Shown here: one piece after another, positions 12,113 through 23,282 of the stretch
Numbering within the stretch: the first letter of the stretch is position 1
Layout: every line of letters begins with the position of its first letter
Translations under genes and position numbers: made by a program
Origin: Oscheius dolichura
Taxonomy: Eukaryota; Nematoda; Chromadorea; Rhabditida; Rhabditidae
Assembly (NCBI GenBank): GCA_932521035.1
Contig: OW051496.1
Span: 4,898,001-4,962,000, forward strand
Length of the DNA stretch: 64,000 bases
Direction: 5' to 3'
Notes under the pieces: model-generated
Told to the model about the DNA's origin: nothing
The model's input: only the letters and a program-made list of their open reading frames with translations
Database searches by the model: none

Positions 12113-12844
12113 CTGAAAAGAAAGGGGCGATAAGTAAGGAGGATGAAAGATTTTACCCCAAGGAGGATTGTTTGAGGGAGTGGATAGGCTAGTCTGCCCC
12201 GGGGGCTAGGTGTTGATGGAGAGAGCTCTCCACTTGGCTCCTGGAGGCCCCCTGAGACCGACCTCTTCCGCCAAAATGGACTTTTCAATTGCATGGTGAT
12301 TGCAATTCCGGAGAAGGCAGGACACAGATTCGGGCCGGCCTCTTTCGACTTTTGCTCGGTCCCCGCAGTAGGTTCGCTCTATTCGCTACATATTTTTGGG
12401 CAGTAATGGGTATTCGGTCCTTTTAATTTCTTATTTTCTAGAAAGAACTCGACGAAGAAGCTTAAAATGAGGAAGAGGCAAGGCATGTGTGTTTAAACGA
12501 GGTGCCAATCGGCAAAAATCGATTGGCCGATGGAGACACCGTTCTTAAACGACGAGAACAACACAAACCGGCATTATTTTAAAAGGAGTAATGGAAAGGG
12601 AAGACGAGGGAAGTAGCCGCCTGAAGCGATAACAAGTGACCGGCGGAGAGGCACCTGGGCGACAAAAAACAACAACAGCTGTTCTGATAAATCGGGCCGT
12701 TGACGAGGTGGATGCAGTTCAAAACTCGAAAATCGGGGAAGAAGCTATTGAAGATGGAACAAAGGTGCCTTGTCAGAATTGGTCAATGACCGCAAAAATT
12801 GGAAAAGCATCCAAGGAAAGAGAAGGGAAAAGAAGGCGTCGCAG
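12113..12844. other. intergenic, upstream of EndoU gene
   Basis: Mixed-composition spacer containing the EndoU promoter side. A CCCCGGGGG-centred GC block occurs at about 12198. No convincing exon was found on either strand. Confidence 0.4.
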
Positions 12845-13701
12845 TCAACTGTTATTAATATCTGTTGAATTTTTGGATCCCAGCGTTCGCTTCTTCCTCG
12901 GCTGGCCGATAGCCATTATCCCGTAAAGGCGACCGACATCCGTAATCTCCTTGATCTTATCCTTGATGGCGCTCTGTCCCTTGCCGAGCCATCCAGATGT
13001 GCTCCTTCCTCCTAGTCAGCGCTCCTTCCCTCACTTCTCTGAAGATTCCCTCTACCAGCACCTCGTCCAGGGTCACATCGGCGTGGCTGAACTCCCCCTT
13101 CTGGAGGGGCACTCCCTTCTTCAGCCGGATGCGAGGACGGACCAATTCAGAAAGAGGAAGAGCAACTGGCCTTTCTGATGCAACTTTTATCGTCATAAAA
13201 AAGGAGCAAACCTATAAAATCAGGGGATTACAACTTCTGGGAAAGGACGTTGTACTTCTGGACGGGAGGGATCTTACTGGAGCTCAAGCCATTTTTCCAA
13301 AAGAGAGGTGAGAGAGAGGGGCGCCTGGGGCAGTACCCTTACGGGCCAAGGGCAACCGTCTGCCGGTCACGCGGGGGCAGTCCTTGCTCTCGGCTGGCTG
13401 CTGCACGGAACTGCCCTTCGCCGGCTTCATCTGCTTTGGCAGCAGGCCAAGGGCACGGTACTGGCCCTACAACGCCCTCGTTCCACTCCCAGAAGAGGTC
13501 GAAAGTGGCGAACTTCGGTGGCCGCTGTTTCAGCCCCCTTTTGAACCCTAGCCACTCCTCTCTCCTCTCTATCTCCAGCCCAATATAGTTCATTCCCCTT
13601 CTGAAATAGGAGAACAGGAAGTGCTCTGAGGGATAATTGAGACGAGGCGTCAAACTAGAGTCTATGAATTGCAGCTGCTGTGAACTCCCGAAGTGAGCCA
13701 T
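12845..13701 (-). CDS. unknown protein, exon structure unresolved
   Basis: Coding-like segments lie in this interval on the minus strand. The first starts at 13701 (MAHFGSSQQLQFIDSSLTPR) and runs through a Trp-rich stretch FATFDLFWEWNEG. Another reads RIRLKKGVPLQKGEFSHADV...DEVLVEGIF. The last reads SAIKDKIKEITDVGRLYGI and stops at 12845. I could not join all three in one phase, so this may be one gene with an unusual intron, two genes, or a decayed gene. No family recognised. Confidence 0.3.
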
Positions 13702-14289
13702 AATGTACTGTTATTGGGGACAGTTGTCAACTGGCTGGAGTGATCAAGGATTTATGAGAGAACGTGTTATTACAAAGAGGGAAAAATTGAAACAGTAGAC
13801 GGCCTGGAAAACAATTACGACTTCCGGAAGGAATTACTAATCAGGAGACGTGATCACTTACTATTGAGATGCACGGCATCTCCCCGAGGATTACGGTAAC
13901 CAGGGAGGAAGAATACTACTTTTTGGTTGCAGAGGTCTAATTGCGTGGTGGTGGTCCGGATGCAAACGTATTGTTGCCCGTTGCGATATGGCCAACAATG
14001 TGCATTTTGTCAGATTGGTCTGTCTTCCATTATCACCTCCATTAGGTCACTCTTTCCCTTTGCATATCATTATGTTCCGTTACCTACCCCTCCTTCCCTA
14101 GGCTTGTCTTCGGCTGTCTCCCTACAGTACCCTATGATGTAAGCCGTCTATCTCCCTTTATTCGAATCCTCCTCAGAATACAGCTCTCTCAGGGCCTCTC
14201 TTCCCCTCGAACGGCCCTTTACCCAGTCTCCCTCAACCATCCTCTCCCATTATCAGCCAGCAGAGAGTACAGATAAATTAACCGGCCCC
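13702..14289. other. intergenic, possible missing first exon of the lectin gene
   Basis: Pyrimidine-rich DNA. A signal-peptide exon for the downstream C-type lectin gene would be expected here, but I could not identify one with confidence. Confidence 0.35.
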
Positions 14290-14901
14290 TTGTTAGAGGT
14301 TGTGATTACCCCTTCTCCTCCCGGGACGAGCGAGAACATAGCAGAGACGGTTGACTCGCCTTGTCCACCGTCCTGGGTCGAATTTTCCTCGACTGCCGGT
14401 TATAAGAAATGCTACCAGGTGAGAATCTCCTTTTTCGGTCAGATGCTTCAGCGAATCATGGGTGATTTCGACTATCTCGGCGCTAAATACGACTGCCAGA
14501 GTAGGAAAGCATCCATCGTGACCATCGAGAACGCGGAGGAGTACGTCTTTCTCAAAGGTTCTCTCTCCCCTTGAATATATTTCAACATATCTCTTCAGCC
14601 CTGTGTGCAACTGGGAGGACACTGTAACTGATCCCCTATATCGGGCTGGTGCGGGATGATGTCATCGGCCATCTGAAATGGGAAGACAGCAACAGCGGGG
14701 GATTTCTAAAGTTCTTCAAGGAAATCGAGCCGGCCAAGGAGGATGGCAACTGTTTTAAGGTCGTCAGTCTATTAAAATATTGGGGTTCAGTTCGTGACGG
14801 ATCAGACCATCGCGGATAGCAACCTCCTCAAGAGGGGGCAGACGATGCCGATGGTGCGCGCATCAAAGAAGGCCACACCATCCGGGGAAACGAAGCGATA
14901 A
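14290..14901 (+). pseudogene. C-type lectin-like domain gene with in-frame stop
   Basis: Exons encode a CTLD start (CPPSWVEFSSTAGYKKCYQ), then DFDYLGAKYDCQSRKASIVTI and NAEEYVF, then after an intron the WIGL-like block IGLVRDDVIGHLKWEDS and FKEIEPAKEDGNCF. An in-frame TAA at 14625-14627 separates the two halves. The C-terminal half of a normal CTLD (WND motif, last two Cys) is missing, and no start codon with signal peptide was found. An alternative intron (14624-14684) would remove the stop but also delete the IGL...KWED core. I therefore call it a pseudogene or a strongly altered lectin. The first intron would be only 24 nt. Confidence 0.55.
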
Positions 14902-15061
14902 AATACAAGAAGGGGATCAGCCCCGATTAGACATTCCCTGACCATTTTCGTCACCCTGTATTGTTTTAAAGTAAGCGACGGTTGTTTTTTTTTTGTTTCC
15001 TACCTTACGAAGACGCGACTCGAGACAGGAGACGCCCTAATAATGCCCCCATTTTCAGACA

Positions 15062-17256
15062 ATGGCCAACTTATCGTCTACGGACTACGACCTGAGCTTT
15101 GCTCCTCATGGCGGACCTACCGGGGGTCCAGCCATCGAGTACAGTTACCCCGAGGGAGCTGGCGAGCCTGGGAAGGAGCAGGGGCCTGGAGGAAGCCCTG
15201 AAGTCGCCTCTCCTGCTGCCGTCAGGACCGCCCTGACCAATCTCGCCGCCTCTGTGAAGAAGACTGCCGCCGCTATGGCCCACGCCTTGGACATCGTGAG
15301 CGCCGCCACCGCCGATTCGGTAACCAGTCCCGGTGGAAGGACCATGGAGAGCTGCCGTAAGGTTTGTCGTTTGCATTTTCTTCTTCTGCTTCACTTCTTC
15401 CCATTCTCTGACACTCTGAACACCTTGTTAATTCCAGACACCCTCCGGCCACTCTCTTCTCCGTGGCTCTTTCCTCGTGGACGAAGAGCAGCAGGACGAC
15501 AACGACGTCCTCTACCGTCAGCTTGGAGTGGAGGATATGGAGGAGCTGTCGCCGTTCTCCAAGAAGAGGTGGCCCATCTGGTCTAAGCGAGGAGTCGCCG
15601 GCATCAACAAGCTGGACCGAAACGACAAGGACGCCTTGAGCAGTGCCGAGCTCATGAGCCCCAACGGAGCCTGCCGTTGCCTTCGCCATGGGAACAACTG
15701 CCGTCATCTCTCCTCTCCCACGGAAATTCGGATGGATGAAGATGGAATGGCCCACATCCCAGACGACATCATCACCGACGGGACCCTCCGCGACGCCGAG
15801 TACGTCTTCCACGGAATGGAGCAGCTGGGCCTCATGCTGGCCGGAACTCCCAGGGCACGCACCACGACGCCCGCGACGATCCAGCCGAGCCAGCCGATGT
15901 CCCCGCCAAGCCAGGAGAAGACGTCCTCCGATGGACAGAACGTCAGCTGGACGATGGAAGGAGCCAAGGAGCTGAGCTTCACCGAAGCTGAAAGGGAGCA
16001 TAACGCCGGGCTCTGGGAGAAGCTGACCGGCAAGGGCAACACGGCACCGCCTCCTCCTACAGCTGCCGATGACATCCAGTCAAGTGGAGCCGAAGACGAT
16101 GACTTCCGTCCGGCCGAGAACATGGACTTCGAGCTGCCTGAGGTATTTGATTTTGTAGCATCTGAAAAACGAACTTCCAGCAGGCCAATGGAGAGGAGTT
16201 CCAGTCAGCCGACCTCTTCGACTTCGGCGCTGCCGAGTTCCAGCCACAGGAAAACTCCCTGGAAATGGAGGACATGGTGGAGAAGGCCGACGAACCGATC
16301 TCGGCATCCAGGAAGAGGGCCGCTGTTGCCGACGACATCCAGTCAAGTGGAGCCGAAGACGATGACTTCCGTCCGGCCGAGAACATGGACTTCGAGCTGC
16401 CTGAGGTATTTGATTTTGTAGCATCTGAAAAAAACAAACTTCCAGCAGGCCAATGGAGAGGAGTTCCAGTCGGCCGACGCCTTCGACTTTGGAATGGCCG
16501 ATGACTTCGACGGTCAGCCGTCGCAGGGCGAGAGATCCCAGGAAATGGAGGACAGCCAATACGAGTTCCAGCCGGCCGACGTCTTCGACTTCGGCGTTGC
16601 CGAGTTCCAGCCACAGGAAAACTCCCTGGAAATGGAGGACATGGTGGAGAAGGCCGACGAACCGATCTCGGCATCCAGGAAGAGGACCGCTGCTGCCGAT
16701 GAGGACGAGCCCCAGGCGAAGAAGTCCAAGGCCGCGACTCCCACCATCGTCTCTCCTCGGAAAAGAGCTGCATCTCCTGCCGAAGACGATCCGACGCCGA
16801 AGAAGGGCAGACTGGAGCCGGCGCCAGTCCAGCCACCACCACCTGCTGCTGCTGCTGCTCTTCTCGTCCCTGCTCCACTCGATCCGCAGGCAGACGCAGT
16901 TGCCAGGAGAGGCCGCGTCCTCCGACGAGTGAGAATATTTCCTAGATTTCATATAAAAGCAACGTTGTTAGATCTCCAGCCTCCTCGAGTTCATTACCGA
17001 AAGACTCGAGGATATCGGAGAAGTTTGCGATTCCCGCAATGGAAATCCCGGCCTGCTCGACCTCACCGCAGCCTTCACCAGGATGACGAGCACCCTCTGC
17101 CGTCTCAAGAAGGAGCTGCCTCTGCTCCCGGCCTACACCCACGAGCTGATGATGGATAGAGTGGCCGAGAAGATTCAGAAGCTGGCCGACGCCATTCCCC
17201 CCACTCCAGCTCCGGCCCCGCGCCTCCGCCGCCACGCTGGGAAGTACCGCCGTTGA
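15062..17256 (+). CDS. acidic low-complexity protein with duplicated exon-intron module
   Basis: ATG at 15062; exons join in phase over introns at about 15363-15437, 16144-16181, 16407-16441 and 16930-16972, stopping at 17256. The N-terminal part is Gly/Pro-rich, then follows an acidic region with repeated DFRPAENMDFELPE / ANGEEFQSAD / EFQPQENSLEMEDMVEKADE units, a basic patch of the type SPRKRAASPAEDD, a Pro/Ala-rich linker and a helical C-terminus (SLLEFITERLEDIGEV). The Asp/Glu-rich units with Lys/Arg patches suggest a nuclear or chromatin-associated protein, but no domain is recognised. The repeat units include the intron, showing recent tandem duplication. Confidence 0.7.
16065..16590 (+). 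repeat. tandem exon-intron duplication, 263-bp period
   Basis: The segment starting at 16065 (GCCGATGACATCCAG) repeats at 16328 with near identity, including the intron (GTATTTGATTTTGTAGC...CTTCCAG). The two introns differ mainly in the length of an A run before the acceptor. A third, partial copy of the 3' part of the unit follows at about 16559-16700. Confidence 0.9.
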
Positions 17257-17469
17257 AGGACCAAGAGCCGGCACCTCCTCCATTTTCCAGTAGCAACATG
17301 TGAGTCTTGACCGTTTTTTTACCAACTTCCTTGTCAAAAAGCGCGTTGGAACCTTTTTTCGCTTACAACGGGTCCTGATCTCGTCGGGTCGAGAAGAAGG
17401 CGCGCAACAAACCGAACAAAATGAGAATTTGAAACAAAAAGAATGAAATAAGGAGATTTTGAGAAGTAA

Positions 17470-17760
17470 ATGACAGTGCCGGGGAGGGAAACGAGCTATC
17501 TGAACCCTATTTTTGTAGGTTCCCCCTCCTTCACCTGCCCCCTCTTCCTGCTGCCTCTTCTCTGCGCTTTCTGCGTCCACCTCGTCCTCCTTCTCCAAAA
17601 CTACGTGTTCAACGAGAAGAGCGCCATCAACCCACCATGGCACGGACAAGATGAGTCAACAAAGAAGACTCTGTCCTCTCCAATGTTGGCTCTGGAAGCC
17701 AGGAGGACTGCCTTTTGGGATGAATTGGGGTACAAGTCGGCACCCTCCACTCAGTTTTGA
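17470..17760 (+). CDS. candidate small single-pass membrane protein
   Basis: One open frame from ATG 17470 to TGA 17758-17760 encodes a hydrophobic segment (CPLFLLPLLCAFCVHLVLLL) followed by a polar tail (NEKSAINPPWHGQDE...FWDELGYKSAPS) with the GC-ending codon use of neighbouring genes. A TTTTTGTAG acceptor at 17511-17519 raises the option that the true first exon is elsewhere. No family recognised. Confidence 0.4.
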   Translation: MTVPGRETSYLNPIFVGSPSFTCPLFLLPLLCAFCVHLVLLLQNYVFNEKSAINPPWHGQDESTKKTLSSPMLALEARRTAFWDELGYKSAPSTQF

Positions 17761-17794
17761 GGTTTGCCAAAAAGAAAACGTCAGTAGAGGATTT

Positions 17795-18215
17795 GCTTTA
17801 GACTTGCTGCTATGGATCCGAGGGATACATGGCCCCGAGGAGCCGGCAAGTAGAGGGACCGCTGGAACGGACGATGGGACGGGACTGTCAGGTTCGTATC
17901 CCCTCTTCCTTCTCTTCTAAAATGAGCCGTTTTCAGTTCTTCAGCCTGACATGTCTCCCGGCCACGTCCCATCCTCCCCGTCCTCCCTCCAGACCTGGTT
18001 CCAGCTGCCGGTGAGGGCAGTAGCTGGACAATCTCCACCAGTCAACGGGACACCGATGTGAAGTCGGTAAGTTGTCTTCTTCATGCCAATTGCTAACTAT
18101 TCTATTTTCAGTCCGACGACTTCATTGTCTTCATCTTCTCCGATGGAACATCGAAAAGGAGAAGCAAACTGGAGGAGCGACCGTGGTCGACTGGATCGCC
18201 AGCTGGCTCAGGTCG
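17795..18215 (+). CDS. candidate exons with a SDDFIVFI segment
   Basis: Three stretches join in phase: one reading LLLWIRGIHGPEEPASRG, one (17992-18066) reading DLVPAAGEGSSWTISTS, one (18112-18215) reading SDDFIVFIFSDGTSKRRSKL. Introns end CCCTCCAG and ATTTTCAG. The last exon resembles an exon at about 24230 (STEDFIVFIRTMKGLEL), so the two may be paralogues. Start and end were not found; low-complexity DNA follows directly. Confidence 0.3.
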
Positions 18216-18229
18216 CTTCTTTTTTTATA

Positions 18230-19590
18230 TCTAGAGGGGGTCGGGCTTTTTGAGTAAACACCAAAAATGGCACCGGGGGCCATGGGTTTTATTTTATAAA
18301 AGATGCCCCAAGCGGCCATCCACCTCTCCCGTGAGCGCCGCCAAGGTGCCCCACCACATTCCCCCGCTTTTTCTTTGGGGGGACGTCCAAGCCGGTTGAG
18401 GCTAAACTGGCGGATAGAAAAATAAAAAAAAAAGAAAAGAAAAAAAAAAGAAAAAAAAAGAAAAGAAAAAAAAATAAAAAAAATAAAAAGAAGAGTCCGA
18501 CCGAAAGTCTTCGGCCGCCCCGCTGTCCCTCCCCGTCTCCTCGGCGTCCGTCGAGCCCCTTAGGTGCGCGGTTAGTCGAGCAGACCTTGAGCTGCCGATA
18601 GGGATTGTCTCTGGCTCTTCGGGAGTCGACACTCGTCCTATTTTTGAAGCTGGACCTCGTCTGGAGGAACCTCTTCATCTGTATTTGCTGGCCATCTTCG
18701 CCTTCTGTCTTTCTTCCCGTCTCCGCCTATGAGACGATGCCGGCTCGTCTATAGCCGATGAGAAGATCCGCCAGTTGCCGTAGCTGCCACTTCTGTATGC
18801 TGTCTGCAGCTGGAGTCAAGCCGTGTTCTGATGGCTGTCTCCCACTTTTTTCCTTTCCTCCCCGCCCAGAGACACCCGTAGGAAGCAAAAAGCTCATAAC
18901 TTGCGCGTTCTAACCAAGCGGCCCGGGGGGTGAGACAGCAGATGTCTCTAGCCGAAAATAAAGATGAATGAAATTGGGCAAAATGAAGTAAACAAATTGG
19001 AACGCGCTGGAGGCACCAAGGACGCCCACTTCCGATGAATGGATTGACGATGGACACGAGCAATCCGGGCCGAGCAACGACTAGGAGAAGCTCAACCTGA
19101 AATGAAGAAATAAGAAGAAAATGAAGAATATGGAAGCTGAATTTTATTAAAATGGAAACAGATGGAAACGACCAAAAAAAGGAGAGACGAGGGCGAGACG
19201 AGGAAGAGTCGCTGCCACCAATGGAGGAAGCGAAGTGACCGGCTTTGACCACTTTGGACGCGACAACCACCGCCGACGAGTCTAGCAGGCAAGGCGGGAT
19301 GACAAGAAGCCGCACAAGAAGCAGAAGGAAAATTGGAATAAGATGCCAAGAAAATGAGGAGAAGAGAGGAGGACAACCACCACCAGAAGAAGCGGATGAC
19401 GGGCCACCTAACTGGAAGCCGAAATGGAGGACTTCAATAGGACTCAAAATAAATAAGTGGGTTTTCGAAGAGGGCTTGGACTAATTTACTCTTTTTCAGA
19501 AAAAAAAAACAAGATGAAAAAGAAAAAGAAAAAAGAAGAAGAACGCCCAAAAAAATAAACAAAAAAAATCATAAAAGGGCGGCCAGCCAC
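18230..19590. repeat. low-complexity and purine-rich region
   Basis: A long A-rich, G-interrupted run spans 18418-18492, and a second A-rich run spans 19494-19575. Between them is GC-balanced DNA with long frames on both strands, including a charged plus-strand reading at 19159-19480 interrupted by an in-frame TGA. I find no reliable gene; this may be decayed mobile DNA. Confidence 0.5.
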
Positions 19591-19799
19591 GCCGTACCCT
19601 TGGACGTCCCTCCCCTCTGGTCTGTAAAATGTGGTTGGGGTTACTGGCGCGAGGGGAGGTGGACAACTTGTTCCACCTATGGCTCCCGGGGCCTCCTCTT
19701 TCGCGCCCCCTGCCCGACCCCCTCTAGGTATCGCGCGCCCCCCGGATTTGGGCCAGTTGGCCCTCTTCCCGCGCTGTTCAGGGCGTTTTACTCACCTTA

Positions 19800-19885
19800 T
19801 TAACCTCGACTAACACCACTGACCCTACTAACCTAACTAACTCTACTAGCATCACTAACACTACTAATTAACTAACTCCACTCAC
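19800..19885 (+). repeat. degenerate CTAAC-type short tandem repeat
   Basis: At least ten CTAAC, CTAAT or CTGAC units with 2-6 nt spacers (for example CTACTAACCTAACTAACTCT). The spacing is irregular, so this is a decayed microsatellite or minisatellite rather than a clean array. Confidence 0.7.
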
Positions 19886-20059
19886 CGCAACTAACAGCGC
19901 GATAATCAGCCGCGTTCAGGTCATTTAGGGCTGATGACCGAGCCGACGACAGACAGAGGGGAGACTGCGGTGGTCTCTGCCGGGAACTGATCTGGTGGAT
20001 GGTGAGACAGACTGGGAGCAACAAGAATAACCAGGCTATTTTAGGGAGATGGCTTCTGT

Positions 20060-20870
20060 GGAGGATGATGAGTGGCCGACAGGGAGACGAGGCGGGCCTC
20101 CATGGATGGGGGCTCATCATCTTCACAAGGGATGCGCCTTTTTTTGCATTCTTTCTCGACTGACAGTATTTGTTCAGGATGTCTTGGTTCCAATAGCTGA
20201 TGTCTGGATGCCTTGTGTGGCGATGTGGAGCGAGATCTGGTAGAAGGCGGACGGGAAGAGACAGGAGGCATCGAATCGATTCTAGAGGAAGACGATTGGG
20301 TGGAGATGACGTTATCGAGGGGACGTGCTCTACCAAGAAAATGAGATTCTTTCGTGGCTACTGCAGTATTTGGAACGAACACAAGGCTGAGAGAACAAGG
20401 CGGTCATCATGCCCCTGCAGCCTCTCTTTTGGAGAGGAGGCGCACTGCCCGGAAAAATGAGCCTACTGCCGTTCTGTCATTATACAAATGTTCAGAGACA
20501 ACGTCATTCTCTCGAGTTGGTCACTGTAAAGAAGAAGATAATCATAACTACAGCAGGAACGGGACAGAGACGGTCACCAGCAGGCAGAACAAAGAAGGCT
20601 GGCAGACTGATGTGCCGACAACCGCACAGAGACTCAAGGATCCATATTCACAAGGGGCGTGCCTTTTCTATTCGTTATTTCTCAGCTAAAAATGTTTGTT
20701 CAGGATGTTGGGATGACTGATGAAGAGCTTGGGAGAAGATGAATATAAACTGTCCCGAGACAGGATGTGAAGAGACAGGAGCCATTGTGTTCAATACAGA
20801 ATGAGACAACTGGATGGAGATGACGTCTTCGACAATAGAGGGTATGTTCTGCCAAAAGAAGGAGATGTTG
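20060..20870. repeat. diverged segmental duplication, about 526-bp offset
   Basis: Copy A (about 20060-20345) and copy B (about 20590-20870) share ordered blocks: CACAAGGG(AT/GC)GCGCC-like, TTGTTCAGGATGT at 20171 and 20697, GAAGAGACAGGAG, and GGAGATGACGT. Divergence is high but the order is kept. Both copies show similar minus-strand reading frames (HPEQIL / HPEQTF). Confidence 0.65.
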
Positions 20871-21448
20871 ATGGCAGCATACATATATTTCGATCTCTGG
20901 AACAGCAGCAGAATACTATAGTCTATAGGAACAAGGTGGTCACCCTCTGGAACGAGAAGTTTCTTCGCCACATTGGCCACTTCCAAAACAGAGTAGGCTA
21001 CAATGTATTTCTATCACGTGGTGATCATCTAGCAGTTCAGTAAAGGACATGAGCTCGGCATTTTTCTTCCTTCCGATGAAAGTGAAAAGCAAAGGGACCT
21101 GGACGGCAGACGCCAGACCAAGACAATCACTGAGGCAGAGGACAAGATAAACGTTGGACGCCGTGGTGGAGGGAGTTCTGAAAACTAGCTGAAGGACACA
21201 AAGTGAAGAGGGAAATAATGGAGGACGAAACTCGAGGAAGGAAAATAGATTAGCCGCTAGCCGTTCTCACGGAGACAAGAGTAGATGGCTCCTCCGCGAG
21301 AGGGATGTGTAGGAGGCCAGTTGAACAACAAGAGAGGCACTCACGTCATTTGTATGGAGAGGATCAGAAGGCCGACGATGAATGAGTAGTCGAGGTTAGC
21401 CAAGTTTGGCGGGAACACAAGGGAAGCCCATGAGGCATCATCCAGCAT
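20700..21448 (-). CDS. candidate multi-TM (GPCR-like) gene, decayed or partial
   Basis: From ATG 21448 a first exon reads ASLVFPPNLANLDYSFIVGL and a hydrophobic stretch, ending at about 21360. It joins in phase over an intron of about 180 nt to an exon with SNVYLVLCLSDCLGLASAV, which resembles TM2 of rhodopsin-family receptors (Leu-rich with Ser-Asp). Beyond about 21060 no convincing TM3 or DRY motif appears and frames break; only VAYSVLEVANVAKKLL-like readings follow within the duplicated segment. It may be a receptor pseudogene or a short membrane protein. Confidence 0.3.
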
Positions 21449-22600
21449 CGGCCGCTACCACTGTCTTCCTGTCTCGAACGAGCCCGCCTGTCCCTTTGCC
21501 AAAACTCATTCCTTCGCCAATTCCCAGTCAGTCGCCGCTGTCCTCTCGCCTATCCCTGCGCCAGTACCCACCGTAACCCCCTCCTCATTCTATACCGTCT
21601 CACCGAGACTAGTGTGGTCCCCTTTCGTCCCAAAATTGTGGCTCCTGTATCTTCGCCCTAGCCTGCCAGATACCTCACATGACGTCTGCCAATCCTTGCC
21701 CAAAAGAGTAGCCATTACGAGACAATAGCGGCCGTTTCGATGTCAGTCAGTTTTTTTCAACTCCTATGCTGACTACTCTAGGTTAACACCCATTTGGAAT
21801 CCACCAAAGGTTTCCTCCCCGTGTGAACATTTTCACGAAACCTCCTTTGGCCTGCCTCAAGAGAAGGTGCAAGGTGGGGGCCAAGGCCACTTTCGCGTAG
21901 ATGCCATACAAGGCTCCCTCTCATCCAAGCGTGACCCCCTTTCAAACAAATTAACACAAATTCTCGGACACAGATCCGGGAAAGGGCTTGTACGCCTATC
22001 ACAACAGGGAGGTGAGGCTATCCTCCTCCTAACATATTCCTTCAGACAGCTTTGCCACTCGTCTCTCTGGCAGATGGCAAAGGAAGAGACCCTTCGACGA
22101 CGGCTGCCAGTTGCCCCGGGGGCCATTGGCCATATCGCATCTCCCGCCTACTATGCATGGCCATCTTCCGCCTTCTTCTACACGAGCCCTGAAACAGTTG
22201 TTACATGATCAGGTGAAATTTCCCGGGTCACATTTCATTTCAGAAAACATGTCATTTCATACTGTTTGTGCGCCTGAGAGCCTTCCGAGAAGATTCTCTC
22301 TACCCAGGAGGCTCCCGAGCCATCGCAATCTCATGGCCCGAGCGTTCACAGGCTCGTTTTTCCTTTCACCCAAATCCACCCACCGTTCATATTTCCCGCC
22401 TTTTCCTGCCCAATCGGATCACCCCTCGACGTGTCGACAGGTCACAGAGCGGCCGGGACAATATTCTTTCTGGAGGCCGCCCTCTCGGTGTCGTGTCCTT
22501 TGTGCCCAGCGAATCTGTTTCGTTCTCTGTCACCGCCGCCAACAGGAGGGATACCACCAATCCTGAAATACTTATTTTGTGAGTAACGGAAGCCAACGGG
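21449..22600. other. no gene resolved
   Basis: GC-rich DNA with overlapping long frames on both strands. A plus-strand reading at 22268-22582 (GGRPLGVVSFVPSESVSFSV) looks protein-like but lacks a start, partner exons and homology known to me. Confidence 0.3.
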
Positions 22601-22639
22601 TGGAATGCTGCCTGCCCAAAATACGTTTGTGGCAAACTG

Positions 22640-23282
22640 GTCAACTTTCTCTCAGCCTGGATGTCTTCCAAGGGAGAATGGCAACACTTCCCTCCCGGGC
22701 ACAGTTTGTTCTTCGCTCAAATTTCCGTCTTCTTCGCTCAAATTAGCCCACGTCATCCAATTCAACCTAACAGGGAGCCTTTCTACCAACCTCGTCACAT
22801 CCGGTCCAATCGGCTTAGATCTCCACAGGTCCTGACGTGTCGACGGAGTGCAGAGTGATCGGGACGATGGGCTCTCTGGACGCGGCGCTACCGTCGTCCA
22901 GTCGAGGCTCTTCTTCTCTCCTGGCATACCGCTTGGCGAGTTGCCTGTCCTCATCTTGGTGGTGTTCTGTTTGGCATCTCGCTTCCTCACAGTGGCAGTG
23001 CCTCATATTCCTCTTTTCCGTTGAAGATTAGAGGACAAAGTTCAAACGGAGCCTATTTTGGGACAGTCTTCTCTTCTTCTCCTTATATTTTGTAGCGGCG
23101 ATTGTCTTCTCAGGAGCTGTCTCGGAAATCAACCTCTTGGTCGATCGGTCGGTCGCTATGGATCTCAGTCGGATCAGGTGGGAGCTCTCAGTGTCTCCTT
23201 GGATCCCTGGTCAGTCCACGACAACGAAGGCGCTATCCACTTCCCGAGCGAGTTTCATCGGAGCATCTGCGGGGATTCCTGA
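22640..23282 (+). CDS. candidate exons, unknown protein
   Basis: An exon from an acceptor at about 22642 reads LKLAHVIQFNLTGSLSTNLV and ends at a GTCCTG donor (22829). It joins in phase to an exon after TTTTGTAG at 23094 reading GDCLLRSCLGNQPLGRSVGR and WSVHDNEGAIHFPSEF, stopping at about 23282. The phase match and Cys content suggest an extracellular protein, but there is no recognised family and no start codon. Confidence 0.3.

Noticed and set aside
15273..16952. Long minus-strand ORFs over the acidic-protein gene
   Set aside because: They are caused by the GC3-rich plus-strand coding sequence and its repeats; no splice logic, start context or domain.
18418..18492. Poly-Phe/Lys reading frames over the A-rich run
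   Set aside because: Low-complexity DNA; translations are homopolymers without context.
21060..21448. Sodium:solute symporter (SLC5) N-terminus
   Set aside because: Only a loose resemblance (GRKM in one frame); the in-phase exon gives a different sequence with a receptor-like TM2, and no symporter motifs follow.
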